The position numbers and the translations under genes are program-made. 64,000 nucleotides of DNA, taken from assembly GCF_035222375.1 (NCBI RefSeq), contig NW_026946363.1, forward strand, positions 310,001 through 374,000, given 5' to 3'. This stretch comes from Podospora pseudocomata. Taxonomy: Eukaryota > Ascomycota > Sordariomycetes > Sordariales > Podosporaceae. This document shows positions 1 through 10,647 of the stretch, one piece after another. Within the stretch, counting starts at the first letter, position 1; each line of letters opens with the position of its first letter. The notes under the pieces were generated by a model. It was not told the DNA's origin. It ran no database searches and worked only from the letters and a program-made list of their open reading frames with translations.

Positions 1-686
1 CCCGCAGCACATTCGGCCTCGAAGAAGAAGAACAAGAAGAACAAACCTCGGCAGTCAAATCCGAAGAAGGCGCCGTCTCCTACCCGTTGGCCTCCACCTT
101 TAACCAATCCATCCGCGAGATGTTATTCACCTACATACTCGAAGACTGGCGGCCGAGAATAGAAGTCGCGGTCGCGTGGCTCAGCGAGGAGTGGTACAAT
201 GACCAGCTCACCAAGCGGACGGGGCTGAGGAACGCGCCGCTGCACTACGAGACGTGGGCGCTGAGGTTGCTGGACGGGTTCATGACTTTTATCACGGCGC
301 AGGATAAAGTCTTGACGAGGTTTTTGGCCGAAATTCCGGAGCTGAGCGGGGAGTTGCTTGGGAGGCTGAAGACGCTGTGTGGGGATCCGAATACTTTGGG
401 CTTGGCGATGACGAGCTTGTTGTATCTTGTTATGATGAGGCCACCTGCGAGGGAGTTGGCGTTGGATACGGTTGGGGGGATTTGGGTTGAGTGTGAGTAC
501 ACCCTGGATGAGAAATGGTATTGAAGGGATGATGCTAATGATGATGCAGATGAGGAGGCGAGACCGCTGGCTGCGAAATACTTGAGCAAGTGGCGGCCGG
601 GGTGGGTTGAGCAGCAGATGCACTTGCAGGCTGCGAAGGCTGTGGCTGGGGGGGGTGGGAATGGGGCTGCTGGTATTGCTGCTTAG
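1..686 (+). CDS. Pta1/symplekin-like cleavage-polyadenylation factor, C-terminal part
   Basis: The 5' part lies outside the window. The frame opens at base 3 and runs to a donor at 493; a 57-bp intron (493-549) is removed and the frame closes at TAG 684-686. The visible ~209 residues have an acidic glutamate-rich stretch, then a helical region with the motifs LFTYILEDW, AWLSEEWYND and LLYLVMMRPP, and finish with AAKYLSKWRP and an alanine/glycine-rich tail. This pattern recalls the C-terminal helical-repeat region of fungal Pta1/symplekin, the scaffold of the nuclear pre-mRNA 3'-end cleavage and polyadenylation factor. The assignment rests on remembered family motifs, so it is moderate; another HEAT-like scaffold is the alternative. 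That the frame is coding is much more certain. Confidence 0.6.
493..549 (+). other. Intron in the Pta1-like gene
   Basis: Donor GTGAGT at 493 and acceptor GCAG ending at 549. The exon before ends in phase 1 and the exon after supplies two bases, restoring the frame that ends at 686. A GCTAATG branch-like site lies about 15 bp before the acceptor. Confidence 0.75.
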
Positions 687-769
687 GGTTGATGCAGATG
701 GCGAGGTTTGGGGTAAAGGGAGAGGTTCTGTATATTACGACAATCAATTCACTGGACAAGGTGGCAAGG

Positions 770-775
770 ACAACG

Positions 776-856
<81 letters not shown>
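770..856 (+). repeat. (AAC)n microsatellite
   Basis: About 28 near-perfect AAC units lie just after the stop of the Pta1-like gene, probably in its 3' UTR. The poly-Asn and poly-Thr frames it creates are artefacts. Confidence 0.95.
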
Positions 857-3099
857 TTTCTAAACCTTCACGGGGCTTTTCTTTTGGAGGGGAGGCTGAC
901 AGTTATATTCAAAGTGAATGGTTGGGTTGTTGGCAGGTATTGTACCCGGGTACTTGTCAATTGAAGATATAAAATGGATCAGTTCGGGGAGGAGCGAAAA
1001 TTGGGGACCATGGTTACCTAGGAATATGAGGGGAAGGGTGTATTGTATGTAGAGTGCTGTGCAGTAGTTTTCTAGTTTCAGGGTATGGCTGGCTGGCTGG
1101 GAGCGGTTAGACAGGCTTTTTTTTTTAATGTATGTGTTTTGTATGAATATATTGCTTGCATGGTGCATGGTAGTTTGGTGGGTGGTGGTGGTGGTTTACT
1201 TATCATATAGGATTGAATTAATGAGACGCGTCGACGCGGTGGTGCACGTTTGATGGGATCATTACATCATATTTTTTTATATATATATTTTTTTTGGATA
1301 CTCTTGAGTGCTTGCCGCATGAATGTTCAATTTGGGGGGTAATGAAGCTGAGGGTTTGTCATTGGGTGGGATTTGATCAGGCTGGTGAGTTTGAGAGAGA
1401 CTTTTCCGTCAGCGAAAGGATCTCCGCGGCTTTCTTTTGAAGGTCATTTTCATGTGAAATGCAAGGTCAATAGGTGTACACACTCAGGGGCTAGGGGAGA
1501 GTGGCCCTTTGTGAAGTGCAGACTGCGGGTGTGCAGGAATAAAGAGAGGCACAAAGGGAAGATCATAGGACAAAAGTGAACGCAGATGGCACTTTGTTGA
1601 TGCAAGATGCAAACCCCTGGTCTCACATCCCGAGGCGGCGGCCCGAGAGCCAGGGGTAGGCTTTTGGAGGCCGGATTTCTTGCAGTGCAACGCCAACAAT
1701 CTGGTTGCTGTGGTGGTGGGTGGAGGAGGGGGGGAGTTGTTAGTGGTCAGTTGATAGAGTTGGCCGTTTTTAAGACCGTCAGCAAGGTGAAAGAGGGGTA
1801 TAAACATGGTGGTGCAAAGAGGATTTTGGATTGGTTGAGGGATTCTATGGCGTTTTGTTTCTGATGTTGCCGTTGGTTGTGTTTTGTCTGATTCTTATTT
1901 TCCTCTGAGGTGCCCTGGAGAATTAGTGGTTAACTGAACCACCATGTTGATAACCATATTACAGCCTTGCCAATTGCACACTAGACGCTAATTGCCAAGA
2001 GGAAAGAAAACATCCAATTGGTACCTCTGCTCATGCGACGACATCTCTCCTTCCCTTCGTTGCTGCCCGCTTCATCATCTTCTTCTCTTGAGCAACTCAA
2101 ACGTAGCACTTTTCTATTTGCTTTGAAGTTAACTGCGACAGTCTTTTTGACAGACAACAACCTTACCTACTCACATACACGCGCGCGGTAATAGAGACCC
2201 GGTCTTATTTGCAATTGAAAACCAGCAAACAAGCACCCAGCCTGCTGAACACCACCTAGGCAATTCGAAACACCCACAGGCGTCGGCTTTCCAAAGCAGC
2301 GGCGGGCCTCCCACTCCCCGACCCGCTATGAGAGTGGAAACAAACGCCCGGCATACTGCTACTACCAACTAGAGATAACTTACAATTAACGTCCGTTTTC
2401 TTTTCCCCTGAACAAGAAAATGCGCAACAAGCTTGTGAAAGCGAGGCCGAATTCCACAACTGCAAAGGCATTGGGGTTTTTTAACATACATCAGGATCGT
2501 GGTGACGGTGATGAACGCAGTATGTCTCTTCCGCCCCCTTTTTCATCCTCCCCTCTCTGGAATGCTTGTCCATGGAAAAAAGGTGGTTCCTTTTGTGCCC
2601 GAGACACATGTCCCGGAGGTTGTGCGCAAGGTGTCGGCCTGCAGACAAGGATGGAGGCACTTGTGGGCTTTTCGGATAGCTGCAGGTTCGTTGTCTGTGT
2701 GAACGTGGTTGTTCAGGAAGAACAGAACTAGCTTATGCTAGTTGGGTTTAAAAAGTTGGAAGAAAACATAACGGACTGTGGAAGCTAATTTGGAGTGTGC
2801 ATTTGGTTTATTTCCAAACAGAAGCCTCCCCTTCATCATCTACGCGAAATTCCGTCGACGCACCGCTATCTTCCCCACGAACAGCAACCACAGTACCAGC
2901 CCCGAATCAACAAGCACAAGCCGCCATCACCTCTCCACCTACTTCACCAAGCCCAACAAGCCTCACCAGATCCCCGCTGCCACCACCTCAATCCCCTTCA
3001 AGCAATAATAACAAGGCCGCGAGGCAACAGCAGGAAGACCCGCGCTCCTCGTTTCGAGCGATTTTGACCCCGGCGTCGGAAGCCACAATCAACTCTGCC
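857..3099. other. Intergenic / UTR region
   Basis: No convincing gene seen. It holds the 3' flank of the Pta1-like gene, short T-rich tracts near 1110 and 1270, a perfect 12-bp palindrome at 1227-1238 (CGCGTCGACGCG), and from about 2000 a stretch likely to be the long, possibly spliced 5' leader of the next gene. A candidate leader or coding exon with ATG at 2420, donor GTATGT at 2520 and acceptor ending at 2821 would join the downstream frame in phase, but this is unproven. Confidence 0.5.
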
Positions 3100-4437
3100 A
3101 TGTCACGAACGGCCGCAGGATCAACAGCACCAAATACAAACGGAGTAAACGGTAAGGCAGCGCCACCAGCGCCGTCATCCTCGGCGGCCGCAACAACATC
3201 CTCTTCCTCCCTCTCCCCAAGCCGCATGAATTCCACCATTCGCGCGGTACCAAGTTTTGATCGTTCCTCCGCCGAAGACTCGAGCAGCGACGGCACAAAC
3301 GCGGCAACGTCGAGGAACTCTGCACTTTCGAGCTCGATCAACAGCACAGCGAGCATGTCTTCTTCCGAGTCGGCGGCGAACCTGACGCCCAACGGCGGTG
3401 GGCTCCACAAGATTCCATCGGTGGGAAGGCTGCGACCTGGCCCGTCGGGGGCTTCGATTGGCGAGAATAGTTACAGTAACAGTGATCAGAACAGCACGCC
3501 AGGGACGAGAACGCTGCGGTCATTTCCTAGCATGGGTGACATTCCGCAGCGGGGGAGCAGTATTAGCGCTACCGGTTACCCCTCGGCGGCTGACAACCCC
3601 GGCCCCAACGGTGGAGGAAGCCCGACTCCTAATGAGATGTCGCTTGCTGCTGGGGAGGCGCATCTCTCGGGGGGGTGGGACAACTCGGTGGGCAAGGCTG
3701 GGTTGGGGAAGACGGGGAGGGTGATCAACCGGTTGGTGTCGGACAACGAGTCGTTGAAGAGGGACATCAAGATTGAGAGGCTGAGGGCGGAGGAGGCGAG
3801 GCAGCAGGCGCAGCTGCTGAAGGACCAGCTGGACAGGACGACGCGGGAGCACGAGAGCCAGATGCTGGATGTCAATGTCACCAAGACTTTGCTAGCGCGT
3901 AAGGAGCGGCAGGTGGAGGCGCTGCAGCAGACGGTGGAGCTGGAGCGGACGAGGGCTGTGTCGGCGACGGACAGGGAGAGGATCTGGAAGGAGGAGCTGG
4001 AGAAGGTCAAGGCCGAGTGCAAACGGCAGGTGGAGGAGGCGAACAATCAGGTTTTGCTGACGGACGGGCGGTATAACGCGCTTGCGAGCCACTGGGGCGG
4101 GGAGGGGGAGAGGTACAGGAAGAGGACGGACAAGATGAGGAAGGAGTTTGAGGAGCTGAGCGAGAAGAGGAGGGAGGATGACGAGAAGATTAGGAGGCAC
4201 GAGCAGATGATTGATCAGATGTATGTGGAGATTGATGATTTGGAGAAGCAGAACAGGGCGCTGTGGGAGATGTTTGAGCGGTACAAGAAGGAGAAGGACG
4301 AGAGCTTGAGGGGGATGACGGAGGATAATTTGAGGCAGGCGGAGGAGCTGCAGAGGACGATTGAGGAGGCGAAGGAGGCGAGGGATAAGTTGAGGTGGGC
4401 GTTGAATGTGAAGGAGAATGTCAAGGGGGCGAAATAA
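3100..4437 (+). CDS. SHE3-like coiled-coil protein (SWI5-dependent HO expression protein 3 family)
   Basis: A 445-residue protein from ATG 3100, chosen because GCCATGTC is a good context and the upstream sequence is C/T-rich like a leader. The open frame continues to 2797 (546 residues), and a spliced upstream start at 2420 is also possible. The first ~190 residues are serine-, proline- and asparagine-rich disorder with SFPSMGDIP-like motifs. From about residue 200 to the end it is a nearly unbroken coiled coil (GRVINRLVSDNESLKRD, then long E/K/R/Q heptads). That matches fungal proteins annotated SHE3. Yeast She3 is the cytoplasmic adaptor linking RNA-bound She2 to the type V myosin Myo4 for mRNA transport; in filamentous fungi the role is less defined. 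Family assignment is from memory of the coiled-coil motif. Confidence 0.65.
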   Translation: MSRTAAGSTAPNTNGVNGKAAPPAPSSSAAATTSSSSLSPSRMNSTIRAVPSFDRSSAEDSSSDGTNAATSRNSALSSSINSTASMSSSESAANLTPNGGGLHKIPSVGRLRPGPSGASIGENSYSNSDQNSTPGTRTLRSFPSMGDIPQRGSSISATGYPSAADNPGPNGGGSPTPNEMSLAAGEAHLSGGWDNSVGKAGLGKTGRVINRLVSDNESLKRDIKIERLRAEEARQQAQLLKDQLDRTTREHESQMLDVNVTKTLLARKERQVEALQQTVELERTRAVSATDRERIWKEELEKVKAECKRQVEEANNQVLLTDGRYNALASHWGGEGERYRKRTDKMRKEFEELSEKRREDDEKIRRHEQMIDQMYVEIDDLEKQNRALWEMFERYKKEKDESLRGMTEDNLRQAEELQRTIEEAKEARDKLRWALNVKENVKGAK

Positions 4438-5845
4438 GGGGTATCGACAGCCCAGCAACCCTCCCAGGTCGTCACTCTCAACTCTATTTCCGCTGCTCCG
4501 GGGCCTTTTTCTTTTTCAACACTACCCTTCTTATGACAATCTCGAAGTACATCACCTCGCAGCAAATACATTGTTCAACCCAAAAGACAGCCAGCAGTTA
4601 TCGACGGGCAAGCCAGACCGCATCTTCCTTCAGCTCATCAAGCGACCAAGCTCATTCATCCTCCAGCAAAGTTATTCCGGCAGAAAGGCGTTTCATTTGT
4701 TTTTATTTTTCGTTGTCTTTTCTTACAACATCTTCACGTTTCGAGTGTCTGGATACCCTAGAGAGAGAGAGCGAGAGAAACACGAGCAGAGAAACGGGAC
4801 CAGTATCATTTGTACCATCATAACCTCGACCACAGGTTTGAAGCTTTTTTCTTGTTACTTTAGTGTGTTGTTGTACAATTGGAGTTTGGTGGGTGGGAAA
4901 GGTTCGGGGGGGGTAATGGTTTCGAAACTTCTTTTATTATTATATCTTATTTGTGCGTGTGCGCTTTTCAACCCTGGACAGGAGTTTCGGGAGGGAAAGG
5001 GGTATCAGGAAAGGGAAACACCCTTTTGGGAAATTCTTAATTTAAACTTTCTGAAGCGGGCAAAACACACATTGACACTTTACATACGTGGCATATGGGG
5101 GCCATAGTTGTTGGTTTTGTGTTGAGGAGGGGGGGTGAGATAGGGTTTGCGGGTGAATATAAAGTTTGTTGACAAGAATCCTGTTTGTTGATTTTGGGTG
5201 ATATGTGAGTGATGCAGTGATTGGGCCAAAGGTGACTGGTGTACCTAATGGGGTTGGTGACAGTGTGGTACTGGATTTCTTGATGTTGACTTTGGTGGGG
5301 CAAGTCGAAAGGGGGGGTTGTCAAGGCAACAAATTTGGGAAGAGGTGGCCAGCGACCAACGTTCGTTAAGAATGGAGTAGAAGGCTATCTGGAAGTGATT
5401 CTGGAACATATACTTGAGATGCTGGAGCCAGGAGAAGCGTTTGCGCACGTCAACTGCGGGTATCCGAGCCGTTCCTGCCGCGTTTGGCTGCCTGATATAC
5501 GTGCCTGCCTGTGACAAATCTGGTTCCCCTGCGCTACGGCAGTCATGGGAGCCTGATGGCTTCCAAGCTGTTTTGGTCACTGGTTGGCGCCGAGGGGTAG
5601 TGAGTGAATACTGCTTACTCTCTCGCCCTCCTTTTGTTTTTGTGGCTCAGCAGCCCCTCGTCAAGGTGTGTGCATTGCTCTTTCCGCGCGTCGCAACTCC
5701 CTTTGCCTACCTCGAACTGTTATTTTCGCTCTTTCCACTTTTAATCTGGGGCCTTGAGAGCAAAATCGACCTGACCTGACCTTTTCTTGTACGCGTCAAC
5801 CAACTAACTTGGCACCTCCCCAGTTCCCCAGCCGAAGCCTGGACA
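4438..5845. other. Intergenic region
   Basis: 1.4 kb with no gene I can support. Contains the 3' flank of the SHE3-like gene (GAGA-rich tract near 4760, G-rich tracts near 4900 and 5130) and the promoter of the next gene. Long open frames here have no protein-like features. Confidence 0.5.
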
Positions 5846-8800
5846 ATGGAGGAATACGTCGAGTTCTACCAGACCTCGTGCTGGTCCTATAAGCCCAAAG
5901 CGATCAAAAAGGTCATCGAGAAACTTGCTGCACAGCCAGTGGTGAGTTTGTCCTTCATCATTCTTTCTGTAACCTAGCACTAATTGCATATGCAGCACAA
6001 TGGGAGAGTAGAGGTCCTGTACGACCTCGAGCAGCGATGGTTCAAGATCACCTGCCATCAAGACGATGCCGAGACTCTCCGCCGGCGATTTGCGGCTGTG
6101 GCTGCAGAGATCGAAGAGGATGCTCTTGGCTCCGACTACGAGAAGGTTCTAGGTCCAAGCTGCTACTTTGACGTATGATTTTTCTTGTCGCAGTCCTACC
6201 GGAACCGTGTCGAAAAGTTGCTAATGATCGTAGACCGACATCGACAATGAATGGATTGCTGGTGAACAAGAGTATCTGAACCTTCTCCGGTCCCATGAGG
6301 CTGAATTCAAGGCGTATGCCTTCCCAACTGCGCTTGCCAGTTTCCAGTTCAAGACCTGCTGGGACTCCCTCGAGAAGCGAGACGACGGACTTACCCTCGA
6401 TCATGTCGTGTCCGACGATAAACTGTCACAGATGGAACAAGAAACCAACGTGCGCATCGTGACAGACCTGGGCAAGTCACTGGTCTTCATCGGATCGCAC
6501 ACCAAGGATTGCATCCACAAGGCCAAGGGAAAGCTGGACGTCCTGCTGGCCAGTAAAGTCAGCACCATTGCCCTCCCCCTCCTTTAGCCAGGAGATCGTC
6601 TGCTTATAATTATCGATAGAACATGGCCCTCCTCTCTCTTCGAAATGACCATGTCCTTTTTACTGACAACTACGTCGATGAGAAACTCCGTCCAGGTTTC
6701 ATGGTTGATCTCCGATACATGACCAATATTCACCCAAGACTTACCTCGTCGACATTGCTCGATCCAGCGACTGTCAGAAGGCTGGACGGGGCTTATTCGC
6801 GCATGTATGAACAAGGAGTTTCTCTGCGGCTATGCCCCTACAGTCACAAGAAAAAGTGGCATGTCTCCCTTCTTGGCCCTCACATTCCGGAGCCAAAGAC
6901 ACAGCAGAGATACGTTTTGAACAGCCGTCCGACCATGCTTGAGAAGGACTCAGATGAGCGCCCTATTACAGCGCCGGTGTCACAAGTACAAGCGAGAGCC
7001 ACAACTACTGAGAGCCGGGTGGTTAGCTGGATGGAAGGTCTCTCGATAGCGCCCAGCTCTGAGCTTCGCAACAATGATCTCTCAGCTGAGCCCTGTGTGC
7101 ACCCATTCGACCTTGAGCAAGATATTTTGGGTCCTCTAGTCGAAGTTCCTGCGATATCCACTACCGCCAGTGCAACGGAACTCATAGATATGGACAGTCC
7201 TAGTGGTCTCGATGAGGCGGCTCTGAATACACCTGTTCGTCCGCTTCAGGATATTGTGGAAGTCTCAGCTCCACCGCTTATTACCGTCGCTCCTAGTGGT
7301 GAAAGTGGCCATTCTCAGCATTCTGGGTCGACTACAAGCTCCTTGATGGAATTCAGCGGCAAGTCCCCCTCCCCCAATAACTAGATAACATAACTAACAG
7401 GCACCTGTAGATGATGATGTACCTACCCCGACACCTTTTAAATATCACGATGACTTCAGCACCAAACGCTTCCAAGCCATGAACCAGCAGTCTGGCCAAA
7501 CTGCCAAGAAGGCAACCCCTGCGCCATCTGCCGTTTCGAAACCTGCGTCGAAGGCAACGCAAAAGACCTCAAACGCGGTGGGCATGGCGGCTCCAAGCTG
7601 GACATACGGCACTGTGCCTTTTGCCGAGAAACTCAACATGGCTATCGCAAAGCTCCTTCACAAGGCACCTTACCGACGAGGCTGGGTTGAAGTGCGGGTA
7701 GAGTTTGGTCGTATCCTTCTGGGAGACTGTGATGAGAGCGCTCTGTCGTTCAATTCTGGACAGTCTGCTGCCGACGGATGGAATAACCAAGTTGTTGTGT
7801 ATATGTTGGAACAAGCCTCCCGGAAACTCGACACGGACAAGAGGCGCAAGGATCTTCGATTCACCAAAATCCTCACCACCCATGGATGCGATGCTGAGGC
7901 GCTTCTCAACATGTGGAATGATGGCAAGCAGATTTGGGATCCGGAGCAGCGCAAGGTTGACATCACATACGCTATTCATTGCGAGATGAAGCGCAAAGGG
8001 GAAGAAGAGTCGTATCGATTTGCTATTGAGGCACGCCAGAACGATACCCACTGTTCTGTGATGGTCAAGCCTTTCCACCCTATACATGATGGCGATGGAA
8101 TTGCGCCCGTTTATGTCCATGGCTTGAGGCACAACTGGGATATGCGGGTCATGTTATCACATGTTGACCATGATGAGGTCGACAAGCGTGTCAGCCGCTT
8201 CGCCATGGTTGTTTTTAACAGTCTTCAGATTCGGTATGCTGCCTCTCCTTGACGCTTGTATAACTCGCTGACTAAACTGGCTAGCAGGGATAACAACGGC
8301 CCAAACCTCACCTTCTGCGTTCCCAACTACTCGGCGACTGTCACAGCTGTTAGAGCTCTCACCCGATGGTACTACCCGAGTATTGATAGACAAAACGAGC
8401 TTCAGATTACCGAGGTTGAGCAGCTTGACATGGATACGATCGAGGATATCCCCAACGCCGCTCCAGGAGAGAAAACCAAGAGGATTCATGCCCACCCACG
8501 CCTTGCAAAAGCCTGTCAAATCAAGCAGCGCCAGGGTGACTTTGAGCGCTGGTACGAGGCCGCAGTGCTCTCGACCCAACTACAGGAATCTTGTCAGATG
8601 AACTCTGGGCTCAAACTTGGAGATGCGGCCGCGTGGAGTCCAGAGGAGATGTATCGATATGGTGGTTTTACCACCCTGTATGGTCCTGCTATTGCCATGC
8701 TCAAACAAATGGACAAGATTGGTCAAAATGAAGACAACAATCTCTCAGGGGTGTTTGGAGACCTGCTGAAGCGGGCGAACGACCCCCCGCCTGGTGTTCC

Positions 8801-8972
8801 TGGGTCTTCTGGGCCTTCCAGCCAGCACTTGCGACCGCACCCCCACAGCCGTGGTAGCAACACTGGTTTTTTATCTCGAGACGTGCGGTCAGTAGTCTCT
8901 GCTTCGACCAATGCGGCCTCGAGAACAACGACTGTGAGGAGCGAGAAGGGAGAGGCGGGTGAGATATGGTGA
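5846..8972 (+). CDS. Conserved hypothetical protein, 947 aa, six exons
   Basis: Exons 5846-5941, 5996-6172, 6234-6557, 6620-7358, 7411-8233 and 8288-8972 give 2844 coding bases (948 codons with stop) and phase closes at all five junctions. I do not recognise the family. The N-terminal third is a folded-looking alpha/beta region; near residues 185-200 the pattern KSLVFIGSHTKDCIHKAKGK resembles a KH-like or other small RNA-binding fold, which is only a guess. The middle (~300-470) is serine/threonine-rich and poorly conserved in character. A second folded block (~480-830) begins near SWTYGTVPFAEK and holds ordered, tryptophan-rich sequence. The tail is serine/arginine-rich. Two introns have unusual donors: GTCAGC at 6558 and a GC donor (GCAAGT) at 7359. 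Confidence 0.75.
7359..7410 (+). other. GC-AG intron
   Basis: The donor reads G|GCAAGT. The next downstream phase-compatible acceptor is GTAG at 7410, after the branch-like site CTAAC at 7394. Phase 1 joins to a two-base start (G+AT). Without splicing the frame stops at 7384. Confidence 0.7.
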
Positions 8973-9088
8973 AGATGGGTATTTGGACTTTGTAAATTTG
9001 AGCTCAATGTTGAGATGGAGGCTGATACTATGCGAGTAAGCTGTGCATGTAAGATTGTTAGCTATGGAAGGTATCAATAAAATGGAGT

Positions 9089-10067
9089 AATACTTTTCGG
9101 ACACCTCATTTCTACTTGCCGGATCCTCCACCCATAGGAGGAAAAGCCTTAACTACATTCCTTGTACTTTTTAAAGAGAAGAAATATATTGGGATATTTT
9201 TCGACGTTTAATTTAGATATTCAGTGGAAGATTTTGTATAAAAGTAGTCTGAAAGTATGAAAGTAGTGTGAAAGTGTATTATTTATATACTATTAAGATC
9301 CTAATAACGAAGAGAAGACTACATTAATGTGATAGTTTTAAAAGATAAATAAATCCTTAAAGATGTCACGGTTTTGGAAGACAGTGGAGACGTAAGGAAC
9401 CAATCAGAACTGGACCGGGCGATAGAGCCGGGCTCACTGTCCAGGAAGATGGAACGGACCAATGAGATTGGGACCGGGGACCGCGGCGGGGCTCACGGTC
9501 CACGGTCCACTATCGGCCAATATGGAGAGGACCGAGGACAGTCTGGGAGTCAACGGTCCACGGTCCCAAGGTCTATATGTACGGAGGAACTGGCTGGTGT
9601 AAATAGACAGTTCCGCAGTATGCAATACAAGTCACAATCGTTGGTATCTAGACTGTTGTGATTGAGACAAGCCATTTATTGTACACTGTTTAGCTGTACC
9701 GAGCCAGGAGTGTTCAGAAGTGCCTTTAACCAGTATCCCTTTCAGAGGTTCCGGATAGGGATTCGTCACACTGGGTAGATATCTATAGTAACAGTAGTGG
9801 AGATTTTAGAAGCTAAATTTCTTAAGATTTTTACGTATCAAACCCTAACCTTGAGATAGAAGGTATGTATAAGATAAGAGAGAACTACGTATAAGATCGG
9901 GAGGGCATATATAAGATGTTGGGGGAGGCACCTCGATTAAGTCTCATTTATATATATATATATATATATTTAAATATCTTTATAATTTTATATGAATCTA
10001 AAGATTATGAGTGAAAGTGCTGTGGATAGAGGTCCGACAAGTTGAAATGGGGGTCCCGAAAAGTATT
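9089..10067. mobile_element. Decayed element with ~44-bp terminal inverted repeats
   Basis: The left end (9089-9132) and the reverse complement of the right end (10024-10067) start with the same AATACTTTTCGG and stay alike for about 44 bp, with blocks TTTC-ACTTG-CGGA-CC in common. The interior is AT-rich with no intact reading frame, as expected for a RIP-decayed, non-autonomous DNA transposon or MITE-like unit. A target-site duplication is not clear: the left flank offers TA, the right does not. An LTR-like segment (9364-9770) sits inside it. Confidence 0.55.
9364..9770. mobile_element. LTR-like segment, probable Ty3/gypsy-type relic
   Basis: A 407-bp GC-richer island inside AT-rich sequence. 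It starts TGTCACG and ends CGTCACA, so the ends are near-inverted TG...CA as in LTRs. Repeated tracts built on CGGTCCACGG occur in the first half and a promoter-like stretch in the second. Whether it is a solo LTR or one end of a larger degraded element is unclear, because no matching 5-bp duplication flanks it and no gag or pol remains nearby. It is a fossil fragment; the strongly AT-biased surroundings suggest considerable age or RIP. Confidence 0.35.
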
Positions 10068-10647
10068 GCTCATAAAATGTTTTTGACGTCTATACTTTTT
10101 TACCATGGCCCTTGGGGAAAGTAGCCCCCAAAGCAAGGGAGCACGTGCTCAATCTGTGGTCTTCATTCCTTGGCAACTTTCTGGAATGTTCACCAGTTGC
10201 AGGATAATATTGAAACTGTGCATTTCCTTCCCCGGATTCTGATCGCCGGAACCATTCTAGCTGCAGGACATCCAACCGGTGAAGCTATGGCGTCATTGGG
10301 CTTTGGTGCCACAGAGGCACAGAAAAGCCAATTAACTGAGTTCTGAATCAAGCTTTTTCGGCATCGGTAACGGGCACTGGGGGGAGATGGCGCGATTGGA
10401 GTGCGTTTAGACGTTTTCCCCCGGATCTTGAGGGTGGGAAGACCCGGATTGGGGGTGGGATCGTCGTTTAACAATTGAGGTTACGGTTACGGTAGGACGA
10501 CTGCACAAGTTGACAGCTGGTTTAAGGGCGGGGGAGGGAGGAAATGGGATATGAAACTGGCCTTTTTTTCATCTTTTCAATTTGTTTGTTACTATTTACA
10601 TGGTTCTTGTGTTGTTGTTTGCGAGTTCTGAGGTGAAGTGAGTTAGC
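10068..10647. other. Intergenic / promoter of the MFS gene
   Basis: 580 bp with no supported gene. A pyrimidine-rich tract (10560-10620) just before the MFS start is typical of a fungal leader. Confidence 0.45.

Noticed and set aside
607-972. Open frames with poly-Asn or poly-Thr over the AAC repeat
   Set aside because: They exist only because the AAC microsatellite has no stop codons; flanking sequence is not protein-like.
4418-5107. 229-codon plus-strand frame after the SHE3-like gene
   Set aside because: Overlaps the end of the gene in another frame and has UTR-like composition; no motif or good start.
9134-9363. Transposase or reverse-transcriptase gene inside the AT-rich element
   Set aside because: No reading frame of useful length and no motif; the interior appears non-coding.
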